Shown: piece by piece, positions 9,966 through 21,900 of the stretch
Numbering within the stretch: position 1 is the stretch's first letter
How the letters are laid out: the number at the start of each line of letters is the position of its first letter
Assembly: GCA_001970955.1 (NCBI GenBank)
Contig: MPUH01000192.1
Location: 1 to 64,000, forward strand
Source of the DNA: Stentor coeruleus
Lineage: Eukaryota; Ciliophora; Heterotrichea; Heterotrichida; Stentoridae
Reading direction: 5' to 3'
DNA length: 64,000 nucleotides
Made by a program: the position numbers and the translations under genes
The notes under the pieces: generated by a model
Database searches by the model: none
What the model was told of the DNA's origin: nothing
Seen by the model: the letters and a program-made list of their open reading frames with translations, nothing else

Positions 9966-10608
9966 CTTTATTAAAATATTATTATCAACAGAATTTCCAT
10001 ATAACTTCTTAGGATATAATAAAAAATCAAGTTAATTCTGTTTAGGTAAATACAATTTAAGTAGCTATTTTTCTTTAATAATTTTAACTTCCTCAAGAGT
10101 ACAATCATTAAATTCTATACACTATCCTTAAAGAAATAAATTATGGTGGGTCTTTTCTTATATCTTCAATGAAAAAAACTGGGACATAAAATTGTTATGA
10201 TTATAAGAACTAATATTATAAGTTCTGAGCAGCATTAACAAAATTATAATAAAAATTTTCATGCTAAAGATAAGAACTATATCTAATTTGGCTATAATTA
10301 TTCTTTATTATTCGATATCTTATTCTAAAATCCAGAATAAAACTGAATTTGCTCATGGGAAAATAAAAATTCAGTAAAATAGAATTTAAATATTAAAGTA
10401 CTTTAGGATGAAGTATAAGCTTAATGCTTAAAGGTGTACTTTTATAATCTTTGGGATTACAGAGTTATGATTAAGTACTTTTTTTATGAAAATACTGCAT
10501 TTGAATCAACGAATAAATTCAATTCTATGAGCAATTATGCAAGATAGTCAGATAGTTTTAGTAAAAGTTAAGTATTAATCTGTTTCATGAACAATAAAAA
10601 AAATTATA

Positions 10609-10835
10609 GACAATTTTGATTTTAATGCAAGGGTAATTGTATTATAAAAAAGTCATTCTTGTCTATTATAAAATTCTGATAACTTAAATATTTATAGCAT
10701 AAAAAATGAGTTTTTGATGAATTATTTCCTATAATTTTTTTATTTTATTATCTTCATAAAAACCACAAATATATAATACAACTTTTTATCTGTTATTTAT
10801 ATTCAAAGCATACTTCATCTAACCTTTATATAATC
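10609..10835 (+). repeat. Dispersed repeat, copy 1 (with a 112-bp insert)
   Basis: Direct-orientation copy of 61433-61547. The similar parts are 10609-10650 and 10756-10835, containing words such as gtaattgtattataaaaa, tttttatctgtt and taacctttatata. A 112-bp segment absent from the other copy separates them and is bounded by a 7-bp direct repeat ATAAAAA (10644-10650 and 10756-10762). Both copies sit about 95-100 bp beyond the stop codon of a minus-strand gene. Confidence 0.7.
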
Positions 10836-10929
10836 ATGAATAGTTTGTCCCTATATCTAAACATATATTAAAATACTTAGGAATATAAAAAACTGTTTGT
10901 ATTTTTATTGACTTATAAGATAAAATTAG

Positions 10930-12333
10930 TTATTTTCTGTATAATCTTGGTAAGTCATAAACAAGCCCTAAGTCAACCTCATCTTCTGTGTCCATTCTAT
11001 CAAGTTTACTTAATAATAAAGCAGGACCTGCAGTGAACCCTGCAACTAATTTTCTAGCTTTTGTGTACATAATATTAGGTATAGCCATACCTTGAAAGTT
11101 TGCTCCACCTGAGTGTTTTTCATGTATTGAGCTTTCTAAATTCCTATTTTTTAGCGATACTTTCACAGAACATGCCCAATCTCCTTTATATTTATCCCCT
11201 TCTCCACACACCACTTGTATTTTCTCTACAAATTGTTTAACTTCAAATCCTTGGCTATCAAAAAAATCGTTATAGTTTAAAGCTGTAGATTTGTATATGT
11301 TTTCTAAATGATTAAAAGTATTTGAGTTATCTTTATTTTCATAAAGTTTATTTATAAGAAGTGAGATTGTATATGGTAAAGACCAGTAGTTTGTTCGGAA
11401 TGCTGATTTAGAGGATTTTTTTTTTGTTAATAAAGGAAACAAATGAGGTGAGACTTGAAAAGTAATATTTTCTATCGAATGCAAGTCGCGAATTATATTT
11501 CTTTCTTTGCGTATAAGTGAAAAAAATGCTTCTATTGCTGTAGAAAATGGGTAATAATAAATCCCAAGTCGGTAGTTTTGAGAAAGTATATGAAAATCGT
11601 TTCCATCCATAGGTAAAGTTATATCAAATGTATGATTTTTAAATATAGATTTCTGGAATATATTCTCTGGTCCTAATTGTCCAAGAATAACTTTGATAAT
11701 ACAAACTATACTAAGTTCAGCTATTTCACTAGGATTTGGGGTTAAATTCATATCAGGATTAGGTAATCGTTTAATAAAAAGCCCAATTGCTTGATCAATT
11801 TGATTCTCTGTTACCCCAATAAGTGCTCCATATGTAGTAACACAAGCAATTCCTCCACAAATAAATTCATCTAAACATGGATGGATTTGTAAAACTTCTT
11901 TTAACCTAGCTCTGATTTCTTCAACAAGAAGCATTCCTTTTAATGCATTTATTCCACTAGTTTCTCTTTGTTGAGCAGCCATCATAGCAATAGGATAATA
12001 TAAAGGCATTGAATTATATCCTAATCCATCATCATAAGCTTGTAAAATCGTTTTTATATTAAACATCACAGCTTTTTCTGCTGATATTTTTTCACTATTG
12101 TCATATAAAAACCCACCAAGAATGTTTTTGTACATCAAAGCTTCGTTTTTAAAACATTCAAGGCTAGGATTGATATTCTGACGTAAATACGATATTGATG
12201 TCACTGTCAAATCTGTATGCCAAAGTTTTACTCTTTGTATGATTTCTTTACTTGGATTTCCTTTAGCTAGAAATTCAATTGCATAAGCTCCAAGTCCAAG
12301 AGCTTGATTAGTCCCTGAACTCAAAACTTTCAT
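10930..12333 (-). CDS. MmgE/PrpD (2-methylcitrate dehydratase-like) family protein
   Basis: A 467-residue protein when started at the ATG at 12333. It resembles the MmgE/PrpD family (2-methylcitrate dehydratase, cis-aconitate decarboxylase): an early LGAYAIEFL helix, a YDDGLGYNSMPLYYPIAMMAA block where the family has its Asp-rich/HPS substrate loop, then LLVEEIRARL...HPCLDEF and a GALIGVTENQIDQAIGLF block typical of the helical domain, and a C-terminal lid with GDKYKGDWACSVKV. The reaction is probably dehydration or decarboxylation of a tricarboxylic acid, but the substrate cannot be fixed. The frame stays open for 20 further codons upstream (to 12393), but those read through the 37-nt gap and stop of the preceding gene, so the inner ATG is preferred. 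No introns. Confidence 0.68.
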   Translation of the reverse strand: MKVLSSGTNQALGLGAYAIEFLAKGNPSKEIIQRVKLWHTDLTVTSISYLRQNINPSLECFKNEALMYKNILGGFLYDNSEKISAEKAVMFNIKTILQAYDDGLGYNSMPLYYPIAMMAAQQRETSGINALKGMLLVEEIRARLKEVLQIHPCLDEFICGGIACVTTYGALIGVTENQIDQAIGLFIKRLPNPDMNLTPNPSEIAELSIVCIIKVILGQLGPENIFQKSIFKNHTFDITLPMDGNDFHILSQNYRLGIYYYPFSTAIEAFFSLIRKERNIIRDLHSIENITFQVSPHLFPLLTKKKSSKSAFRTNYWSLPYTISLLINKLYENKDNSNTFNHLENIYKSTALNYNDFFDSQGFEVKQFVEKIQVVCGEGDKYKGDWACSVKVSLKNRNLESSIHEKHSGGANFQGMAIPNIMYTKARKLVAGFTAGPALLLSKLDRMDTEDEVDLGLVYDLPRLYRK

Positions 12334-12370
12334 TTGCAATTTATTATGATAATGGTATATGATAAAAAGT

Positions 12371-13345
12371 TTAAGAAAGGAATATAATATCACGAACTTC
12401 AGCTATAGATCTCTTAGGCTTTTTAGGTTTTCCTATCAACGAAATACTCATCGAATGTGAACTACTCCTATAGCTTTTAACTCTTTCTGCAGCTTTTTTC
12501 ATAGCTTGTCGACTAGTACTTGAAATCCTCTTACATGGGACAGGGGTTTTTTTTTCAGGAAATATGCTTTCAACTAAAATATCATGCATAGCTTTAGCAC
12601 TTAATCTTCCTCCATGATGTATACTAGAACTCTATATAAAAAATACAGGCCTTTCTTTACGATCATTTGTCACATGAACTTTTCTATATTCATCTGTTAT
12701 CAAACTAGGGTCAGCTTTAACTGAAAAATTCCAAACTTTTGTCGTACTTAAATCTTTTATACTTTTTTCAGTATCATTAAATATACTCGATGTAGCATTT
12801 GTAGACTTATAATCTCTATTTAACTTTGTATTGTAATTCCATGATGCTGATTGTGGCCTTCTACGTGTTGGGCCTTGATCATTAGGTTTAGCTCTATAAC
12901 ATTCTCTTATAATTTTATTTGATTTATCTTGGTTTTTGTTTTTAAGAATTTCTTTCATATTATCATAACATGTATATTCAATATTTTTAGCTTGGTAATA
13001 ATAACTTTGTTTTAGTTGGGCTAATGTAATTTCTCCATTTATGTATGATGATGCTAAATGAGGGTAATTAGAACCCATAATTTTGAATGCTTGATCTTGA
13101 CGATGCTGTTTTTCTATTGCTGCATCATCGATTTTTATTTTTTGACCCGTGTAGTCTTTGTGGTTGATTGCTGGGGAATCACTTGAGTTAGAACTTGAAT
13201 AGTCTGAACCGCTATCTTTGGTTTCTTCAGGGTTGGTTAAAGGCTTTCTTTTGAGTACTTGCTTGTACTTTTGCATTATCACTTTTAGGATTTTCTCACG
13301 GGACTTGGAGAAAAGCTTTTTGAATTTGTTAGCTTTAGCGTCCAT
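12371..13345 (-). CDS. Unknown basic protein, two exons
   Basis: Two exons, 13345-12647 and 12631-12371, are joined across a 15-nt intron at 12632-12646 (gtattttttatatag on the coding strand); removing it keeps one frame and gives 319 residues. No family is recognised. Visible traits are a lysine-rich N-terminus, a serine/aspartate-rich stretch (DSGSDYSSSNSSDSP), a helical middle, a TRRRPQSASWNY segment reminiscent of the short RPxSA motifs seen in many ciliary and microtubule proteins, and a basic C-tail (SLIGKPKKPKRS). The start at 13345 has TAA immediately upstream. It ends 37 nt before the MmgE/PrpD-like start. Microtubule or cortical association is only a guess from composition. Confidence 0.72.
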
Positions 13346-13526
13346 TTAGATTTTGGAATATTAGGTTTTGGAATATGATTTTATTTGGCATTTTGGATGA
13401 TTATTTGAATGTGAGGAGATTTTGTATTGAATATGTTGCGAGGATTGAAAATAGGTTTGAGAAATTTTGAATAAGAGAAAAGTTTATTTTGTTTAAGATA
13501 TAAAATATAATATATAAGTAAAAAGT

Positions 13527-13622
13527 ATGATATAAATATAAAATATATAGCATATAATATCATATCGAATATATATGATATAAATATAAAATATATAGCA
13601 TATAATATCATATCGAATATAT
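13527..13622 (+). repeat. 48-bp tandem repeat, two copies
   Basis: The unit begins atgatataaatataaaat and starts at 13527 and 13575, giving a period of exactly 48 bp with essentially identical copies. It is very AT-rich, with catatcgaat as its only GC-containing landmark. Confidence 0.85.
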
Positions 13623-13900
13623 ATAATGCATATATGGCACCTATAAAAAGCATATATTATATTGAGATCCCTTATAAGATTTAAAGAACGAAATTTCATT
13701 AATAGTATAAAATACTTGAGTTTTTAATTGCTTATGTCTATTTAATATGCTAATCAATTCATAATTAAGAGACATAATAACAAATATATTTTAATAGTTT
13801 AGGTAAATTTTTACTTAAAGACCTGATGCAGCACCTCAGTTTTATCATATCCAAAATTCTGAAAATATTATAAAAACAAGATCCTAATCTAAATAATATT

Positions 13901-13982
13901 CTAAATTTATATTAAGTAGTCTTAACTTGTTTCATTAATTCCTTTAACTCATTAAGTTCCATTCTCAAATAAAAGTTCTGTT
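13901..13982 (-). repeat. Duplicate of the CFAP57 3' end next to an N
   Basis: Identical by eye to 14010-14091, which contains the last 24 or so codons of CFAP57 and its stop. It ends at the single N at 13983. The arrangement looks like two contig ends that failed to merge. Confidence 0.85.
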
Positions 13983-14020
13983 NCTCATAAAATTATAATA
14001 TTTCTCCAACTAAATTTATA

Positions 14021-17000
14021 TTAAGTAGTCTTAACTTGTTTCATTAATTCCTTTAACTCATTAAGTTCCATTCTCAAATAAAAGTTCTGTTCTTTTTTCT
14101 CCTCAAGTTCATTCTGTAAATCAATAATCCTTTGCCGATCCTGTAAAGATGTTAACCTATTATCAACAGCACTTGGTTTACTCAAATAATTTAAATATGG
14201 AGTTCCTGATACCGTTTTAATCTTCCCCGTCGCAACAACTGGTTTAGGTGTTTGAGCTTTAATCTTCATTTTATCCTCAAATTCTTTAATTTCCCCAATT
14301 AATTTTTTGATTTTGTCTTCATCTTTTTTCTTTTCAAGACGTAGTTTATTAAGTTCCTGAATTAATGTCGAGTTTTCTTGAGTCCTTTTACGAAGATCGA
14401 CTTTAAATCTTTTCATAGACTTTAATTGTTTATTATTTATTCCAGTTATTGATTTTTCCATATATCTTAACTGATGTTCAATTTCCTCAATAGATTCCGC
14501 ATCTTTTCTTTTAACTGTTCCTTCATTTATAACATAAGCTTGATATAAGCTTTTTATTTCATCAATTTTTTGTTTAAATTCTAAGCTTCTTGCATTATGA
14601 ATATCATTTATAATACTTCTGATTGTCTTATCGATTTTCTGAGCTTGTTCCTCTTTGATTTTATTATCATTCTTAACATGTTTTATAAGTTCATCTTTTC
14701 TACTTAGTTCCCTTTCTAGTATTTCATTATCTTTTCTTTCTTTTAATAAATCTGCTCTTACTGCTTTTAATCTATTGTTTAATGTTAAAATCTGATCATC
14801 TTTAGGTTGCAATTCGTCAAGGATTTCTAGTTTCCGTGCATTTAAAAATTTCTTAGTTTCCCCTAAATCTTTGATTTGATGCATATACTCATAGATTTTA
14901 TTATCTTTTTTCATTAATGTTTCTTCTTTTTCTTTTATCGTCTGTTCCAAGTTTTTAATTTGTTTCCTAAGCTCTATAATTTCTTCTCTTTTCTTCAAAA
15001 TATTTTGTCTTTTTTTCGATATCTCATTTTTACAATCATTTTTATCAGAGTCCGCTTTAGATTGTGTTGTTACAAGGATTTTATTTGTTGATTTAAGTTT
15101 TTCTGATGTTTCTTTAAGTTCTTTTAATTGTCTTTCATATTTGTCTTTTAAGTCTAAAACTTCGATTTCATGTTCATCTTCTTGTTGCATAAGTCTTTTT
15201 TCATATACATCTTTAAGTTCATCTGAAGTTTTTTTTGTAGACTCATACTCTTCTTGAGCTTTACAAAGTGCGTCTCTAAAAGCTTTTTCTAAACTTTCTA
15301 TAGTGTTTTCATTATGAACCCTAAGATTTCGCATTTGGTCTTCATAATATTGCTTCATTTCAACTTTATCATGCTCAAGCTGTCTAAACCTTTCTTCTTC
15401 AATACCAAGTTTTCTTTCATAAATCGCTTCTAAACTATCTACTTCAGACATATGATCAGATTCTAATTGTTTAAGTTTCTTTTCATAATCTCTTTCCTGA
15501 CGTGATTTCTGTGCGGATAATTCATTTATTCTCACATTTTGAGCTTTAATATTTTCTTGAACACTATCTTTTATTTCTTGTAACTTAAGTTCATATTGTT
15601 GTTCACGGATTTTAGTACTTTGGGTTATAGTATGGTTCATTTTCTCTAACTCCATACGTTCATTCTCAACTTCCGTTTTGAATTTTTCCAGTTTTTCTCT
15701 TTCTATAAGGACAATCTCAGCCAAAGCATCATCAACAACTTTGTTTATAACTTCTTTTTCTTTACCTTCAACAATTGAATTCAATATTTCAGATGATTCA
15801 TCAACTTTAAATATAAAAATACTCCCATCCTCACCTGCTGAAAACACGTATTTCCCATCAGGAGATGCTTTTAATTTTGTTATAAGTCCTTGATGAGTAA
15901 TAATTTCTTCATCCCATTCATTAGACAAAGTATTCCCAAATAACAAAACACTTCCTTCAGTTGTACTAGCAATATAAACTGGTGTTTGATGTAAAGAATT
16001 GAAAAAACATATCTGTGAAAGGTTTTTATCTATATTTATTTGTTTAGAAGGAGCATCAGTTCCTTCTTTTATTGTAATAATAGGTTGTGATCCTTCAATT
16101 CCATTTGCTATAATAGTTTCTTTATTAGTTGTCATAGACTTATATTTAATCCTAGGGTTTTGTTGATCTTTTTCAAAAGCCCAATTATGAGTATTGAATT
16201 CATGTATAGTTCCATCTGAGCCAATTGTAACTAATTTCTTATCAAGTGGCATCCAGCACATATCTTGTATTGGGCTTGTGAGGTTTTGGATTATAGTAAC
16301 TAATTGTAAAGTATAAGATTTGTATATATAAATATTAAGTCCTGAACTTATAGCTAGAAAATGCCCACCACTACTGAATTTCAATAAACTTGAACTGGGT
16401 GTTGCAACTTCTCTGAAAAATCGAAGCTCATCAAATAATAAATGAAAAAGCCTGACTTTATCAACAAATGATATAGCTAAATAATATCCTGAAGGATGAA
16501 ATGCTACACTTAATAAAGGTTTTATATCAGAAACAGCTGATGGGTCTATTGCATCAGCTTGGACGACATACAACTTTTTTGCTAGTTCACAATTCAAAGT
16601 ATTATAATTCCATATTCTTAATGTATGATCCACATCTGAACATGTAGCAAGTAAAGGTCTTTGTATAGCCACATCCATTTCTTGTATTTTCCCTGAATGA
16701 AACCCTCCACAAAAAATATTAAATTTAATCCCATCATACATAATAGCTTGAGTAAGCGAGCATGTTCCAATATCATTTGACTTTAGAGCTATAGCTAAAG
16801 TTTCTTCAGAGTTTGTTAAAGCTACTGAAACAATGCTTTGTTTTTTCCCACAATGCCAGGTTTTAATAAATGAATAATGTTCTGTGTTTTGTTCTTCAAA
16901 CTCATTAGTCTCTGCATGTTCCCATATAGCTAAATGTCCTTCATCACTTGCTAATATAAACCCTCTAGTAAATCCTTGAATACAAGTTATTGAAGCATTA

Positions 17001-17767
17001 GCAAGATTACTATCACTTAAATTCCCAAAACCAAATTCAATATATTGGATAATCTGATTGTTTCTACAAATAAAAACTTCACTCATATCAGTTACAGCAA
17101 CAGCAGTATCATCATCAATCCAGTCATGATCTGTAAAGTTTTGAGTTTGGGCTAGTTTTGAAAACATACTTTGCTCTTTGAATATTTTTTCTTCAATTCT
17201 CCAGGTTTTCCAATGGTTTGGCCCTGATGTTGATACTAGATGGCTATCTTTTGGGTTAATGGCAAGTCTTGTGATTTCAGTTTCGAGATTCTGTTTACCT
17301 ATAATTTTTTCTTTATACCAGTCCCAGATAACACCTAGGCCTGAACTTACACCACCAACAAGTTTGGAATCTTTTGAAAATGCAAGTGTAGTGAATTTGA
17401 TGTTTGGGTCTGGAAGACGAAGTTCTCGCAACCGTTTACATCCAGATGAGTTTTTAAGGTCGATTATTGTTAATACTGAGGTTTTTTCTGATTCTATATG
17501 CTCGGCTACAGCGAGAAAACGTCGGTTTTTTTCTTTTGTTATTGTCATAGCTGTTATTCTTGAAACATGTGCAGGCTCCTATATAAATTTTACAATGATA
17601 AAATTGATATCATTAGTATCTAGGCTTCTTACAGCAATGTGCCTACCTATTGGGTAAAGGATATTGCCAGTCTCATCATCTCCAAAACAAATGCAATCTC
17701 TGATACCACCAGAGCTTAAAGATCCAAATGCATGGCAGTATGATAGCTTAACTTGACTTTTAGACAT
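14021..17767 (-). CDS. CFAP57: CFAP57 (WDR65) axonemal WD40/coiled-coil protein
   Basis: Two exons, 17767-17594 and 17578-14021, joined across a 15-nt intron at 17579-17593 (gtaaaatttatatag), give 1243 residues, close to the human length of about 1250. Residues 1 to about 660 are divergent WD repeats; a block reading LATCS--DHTLRIWNYNT, then FHPSGYYLAISFVDKVRLFHLL, closely follows the human CFAP57 sequence at that place. From about 690 to 1230 the protein is continuous charged coiled coil, again as in the family. In Chlamydomonas and Tetrahymena CFAP57 proteins help anchor particular inner-arm dyneins (g/d) on the axoneme. The first exon carries the start (TAA directly before ATG). The last 82 bp reappear at 13901-13982 beside an N. 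Confidence 0.9.
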
Positions 17768-18072
17768 TTATTCAAAATTTAATATATATACTTCCTTTTA
17801 TGTTAGAAGAAACAATAATTTTATTTTTTAAGATACTTCCTTACACCTATAAATGATATCTTTATATAATTTTATCTCTACAAATATAATTTCCCTCTCA
17901 ATAATCTCTATATACTCTAAAACCCTAAAACTAATCCTCTAGCCTATTTACTTTTTATCAAAAACCCTACTTGTTCAACAAACAATCATCCTTACTGCCA
18001 ATTACAACAAACTCAAAATACCTCAATCACAAAAAAAAAGCTTAAAAAAGAAACTGAAAAAAATAATCACTG
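17768..18072. other. Intergenic, nothing recognised
   Basis: About 300 bp of AT-rich DNA between two minus-strand genes. The half nearer 18072 is C-rich on the plus strand, consistent with lying downstream of the RRM gene. Confidence 0.6.
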
Positions 18073-18435
18073 TTAATTACTTAAAAATGATGGGAGGACT
18101 GGGATCAAATAATTGTTGAACCGTGGTGGATCTAGTAATATAAATGATCCTGGAGGCAGGTGGGACTTTTTACATGGTTTATTCGCCACGTCTGCAGAAG
18201 TTACTGAAAGCAAAGACGCAAACAAGGAAGACTGCTTTGTGTTATTGAGCTGCAAAGCTTTGCAGGCACTATCACTCTGTTCAAAGAGTACTACGCAGTT
18301 CCTTCTACCGAGGAATCGTATTGATTCTATCCTCCCAAACTTGCAGAAAACACTTGCTATGTCGTCAGCTTTAACATTGCTGCCGAAATTTTGGAGTAAA
18401 ATTTGGCGATTGTCGTCTCTATCACGTTTAGCCAT
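18073..18435 (-). CDS. Small RRM-domain RNA-binding protein
   Basis: A 120-residue protein whose residues about 10-65 fit an RNA-recognition motif: RQILLQNFG as beta1/RNP2, ADDIASVFCKFGRIESIRF as helix 1 and beta2, and NCVVLFEQSDSACKALQ as beta3/RNP1 and helix 2. The RNP1 aromatic positions are only partly kept (NCVVLF), so RNA binding may be weak. The C-terminal half has a PPGSFILLDPPRFNN segment I do not recognise. GC content is higher than in neighbouring genes. Splicing or transcript-export roles are plausible, but the target cannot be read from sequence. Confidence 0.72.
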   Translation of the reverse strand: MAKRDRDDNRQILLQNFGSNVKADDIASVFCKFGRIESIRFLGRRNCVVLFEQSDSACKALQLNNTKQSSLFASLLSVTSADVANKPCKKSHLPPGSFILLDPPRFNNYLIPVLPSFLSN

Positions 18436-18959
18436 TAATTAATATATATAAGAATATATTTAAAGGGATTTTTTAGGTTTTTGATGAGATGAGACTAGGG
18501 TAAATTATCTAAAGAGAAAAAGAAATTTTATTATTAGATTATGGAGAATATGTTTTAGGAAAATTTTAAGTTTGATTATGGAGAAATTTTAGTTAAGGAG
18601 GTGGAGAGAATTTTTTTTTTAGGAAATGCAAAAGATTTGGGGATAAGTGGATGGGGAATTAAAAGGATATTTAATTTTTATACGGTTTTTCGAATGGAGT
18701 ACAAGAAAATAATATGCTGATTTTTGGTGTTGTTTAGATAAAATGAAAGGAAAAATAGAAGCTGCTATGAATTTTTGTTTGAGATTAAAAATAATGTTTA
18801 GACTTAGGATTTGTGTGATAGAAGAAAATAATTAGGATATATTGAAAATATAAAGTTTATAAACATAGAGTATATATTAGATATATATAATATATGAACA
18901 ATTATAATGATTGATAAAAAAAAAATCCTTTAGATAAGACATCAAAGCTTTTTATATCT
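18436..18959. other. Intergenic, nothing recognised
   Basis: About 520 bp between two minus-strand genes. The part near 18436-18700 is G-rich over C on the plus strand, as expected upstream of a minus-strand gene. No RNA gene or repeat was seen. Confidence 0.6.
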
Positions 18960-21900
18960 TTAATCAAATAGGCCTCCAGAACTTCCTTTAGAAGAACTAC
19001 TTTTATCACTTCTACTATTTCTATTACTTCTACTACTTCTACTATCTCTACTTTCGCTATTTTTTCTCTTTATTCTATTTTGATTATATTTAATCGGACT
19101 CGCATTATTTACCTTTCTTATTTCTTCACTTACCCCAACACCCATAGCTTTTTGTAATTTTTCATATATATCTAATCTTGAATCTTGCTTTTTATTTTCC
19201 ATATTCCTACTTAAAACCCTTTTTCTCTTAGGTGGGCTTACAGGGTTCATATTTTTCAATCTGATTTTTAATGACTTCACTGTCCCATTAAGCCCTGTAA
19301 TATTTAAAATCTCATTTAAAGCTTTTCCTATATCTGTAATTCCAAGATTCTGTTTACTTCTATTAGCAATTAAAGCAATAACATTTTTAAACTCATCAAA
19401 TGTTAGAGTTTCAGCTGATTTTTTTTTCATTTGACTTTTTAGCATTTTAAATACTTCATCTTGTTTTGTGTAGACAAGTAAATTAAACTGGGAACTGAAT
19501 TTTTCAAATGATGATAAAGGCAAAGAACCATCAGCAGGCATGTTTTTTCCTAAAATCCCGATATAGTAAGTGAAAACACAGTCTAGTTGTTGAGAGTAAT
19601 TTATTAGAAGATTTTTCACTTCTGGGTTGCTTAGGACTAAAAGCTCTTCTCTTTTCCCTTCATTTTTATCTTCTTTATATTTTGAATCTTTAATTTTTTG
19701 TAAACCTATTTGACGTTTTTTCTCTTTGATTTCCTGTTCGAGTAAAGCTTTTTTAGCTTCTTCATTTTTCTGTTCCCATATTTTTTGCTTTTTTTCATTG
19801 AGAAGCTCATCTAATCGTTCTTGATTCCTCCGTTTGGCTTCTTCAAAATCTTTAGGTTTAGCATTTTCTACCCTTTTCTTATATTCTTCTTCTTCTTTAA
19901 CTCTTTCTAATTCCTCATCTTTTTTCCTATTCCATTCTTCAAGTTTACGGGCTTTATCTTTACGTTCCTTTTGAGTTTTTTCTTCAATTTCACGTTTTTT
20001 TATATCAGCCATTCTCATTTCATATTTCCTTCTTTCTTCTTCCTGTTTAAGTTTCTGTTGTCTTTCTTCTTTAGCTCTATTAAGTTCTTCTAACAAATGT
20101 TGTTGACGTAATTTTCTTTTTCTTTCTTCATCAGCTTTTTTCCCATCATCATCTTTTTTTTCCTTTTCACGTTTATTTTCAAATTTCTCTTCTTGAATTA
20201 CAATTTTATTTCTTCTATTCGGTAATCCTTTCATATTTAACTGTACTGAACGTAGTATATCTTCTAATAACCCAGCACATTCTTCATATATTTCTCTATC
20301 ACGATTAGGGGAATTATTTACTAAAGTTTTAAGTTTTGGGGACAATTTGACAGGAGGAGCAACTGGGACAGTTTTTTTTTTTTTTTTCCCAAAAATATCA
20401 GGAAGTAGTCCTGGCACAGATACAGGTAAAGGACTAGGTTCTCTTTTTTTATCATTTTTCGGCCCAATTCCTTTAGCTCTATATATAGTAAAATATTCAA
20501 CTTGTGGCTCAAGAAGTCTTATACCAATATTCGCAAGTATAGAATCAAGTATTTCAATAGAATATTTATAAGATTGCTTGATATTAAGACAATCAGGGAC
20601 TTGAAAAGTTACTTTTACATCTTTTTCTACTATACGTTTATATCCTTCTGGGATTATTATGTTTGGGTCTTTTGCTAACATTTTGTTTAAAGATTTAACA
20701 ACATCTTTATCACCTGTACCTGGATCTGGTTCATCATAAAGTTCAGTTGAAAAACCTTTGGACTTTAAACTATTCTTCATATGGTCTAATAAAAGTTTTA
20801 TTGATACTACTGGAGGTAAATAACTATAATCTTGACCTTTTTTAGAGAATATATAATAAGCTAATTGTGTAAAAACTCCTTTAAAACTTTCATAATCCAC
20901 ATAACTCTGTTCTGCTTGTTTGGCTATTTTATGGTTATAAGTTCTCATTACTGTCTGTAGTTCAGTTTTACTTAATAAAGATGGGATAACATTATGATCT
21001 TTCATTATTTTTATATACTCCCCATCAAAAATCTTGAATTTCCTATCAGCATGCAAATCAAACTCAGACTTATTTTGGGCTTTCCTAACAAACCCTGTAC
21101 CTGAGTATTTATTAAACAATACTTTAAACACCCGGCTGAACTTTAAAATCATCATATTTACTGCTTCTAATTGATCAGCTTCAGCTTGAGTAAATTCTCG
21201 TAATTGTATCTCATCTGGGATTATAACAAGTTTTTGAGCTACACCTTCATCGTATACTAAAGATAAATCATGGAATTTTCCAACACCTTGTTCGAGTTTT
21301 CTTATTTCAAGCTGTTGTTTGACCCTTTTTTTCTCTAATTCAAGAGTTTTTTTTTTCTTATTTTCTTCTTCACGAAGTTTTTGGTCTTTTTCTTGTTTTT
21401 TCTTCTTAGCTTTTTCAATATCCTCTGCTGCACGTTCCCAAGGAAAGTTCCCTTTTTTCTTAGCAAAAAGAGCTTTTGAGTTTAAATTCGACACAAGGAC
21501 TAATTCTAAACCACTTTCTTCTTCAGGTGATGCTTCTTGTATTTCTGTTATAGGGTCTTGATTTATAGGTTTATTTTTACTTATATAATCATCAATAAAT
21601 TCAATTGGGTCACCAAATAATCCTAATACCGCTATAAATGCTTTAGAATGTTTTTTATTAGTTTCATAATAAACTAAAGAGTTTTCTAATAAATTTTCTT
21701 TAATTTTCTCATTCAATCCATCTTGCCATTGTTGAATAATCCAACTAATCATATCAAGAATTCTATTCCTCTGCTGAACAGCTTCAGCAAAATCTATTTC
21801 ATTTTTTGAATTCTTATTAACTAAAGAGTTTTCTGTATTAAGAACAACGCTCATCCCGTATTTGCAAAACATAAGCAAATACTCTTGCATTGGCTCCTGT

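Larger units (their letters stand above)
8605..10929. other. Long intergenic region with inverted-repeat arm B and a dispersed repeat
   Basis: About 2.3 kb between the convergent channel and MmgE/PrpD-like genes, the longest gene-free stretch in the window. It holds arm B of the inverted repeat (about 9280-9965) and copy 1 of a dispersed repeat (10609-10835). A 61-codon frame at 9766-9951 lies inside arm B and has no counterpart in arm A, so I do not call it. The remainder (8605-9280 and 9965-10609) is AT-rich and shows nothing I recognise. Confidence 0.6.
13346..14020. other. Intergenic region with a tandem repeat and an assembly gap
   Basis: Holds a two-copy 48-bp AT-rich tandem repeat (about 13527-13622), then an 82-bp second copy of the CFAP57 3' end (13901-13982) followed by a single undetermined base at 13983. 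Open frames across 13381-13699 are low-complexity by-products of the tandem repeat. Nothing else was seen. Confidence 0.7.

Noticed and set aside
13381-13699. Two overlapping minus-strand open frames of 90 and 68 codons rich in Ile, Tyr and Phe
   Set aside because: They lie across the 48-bp AT tandem repeat and owe their openness to its composition; no homologue-like motif or splice join.
20371-20388. Poly-T run in the CH/coiled-coil gene as a possible frameshift
   Set aside because: The frame continues normally through it, encoding a short lysine tract between two conserved-looking segments.
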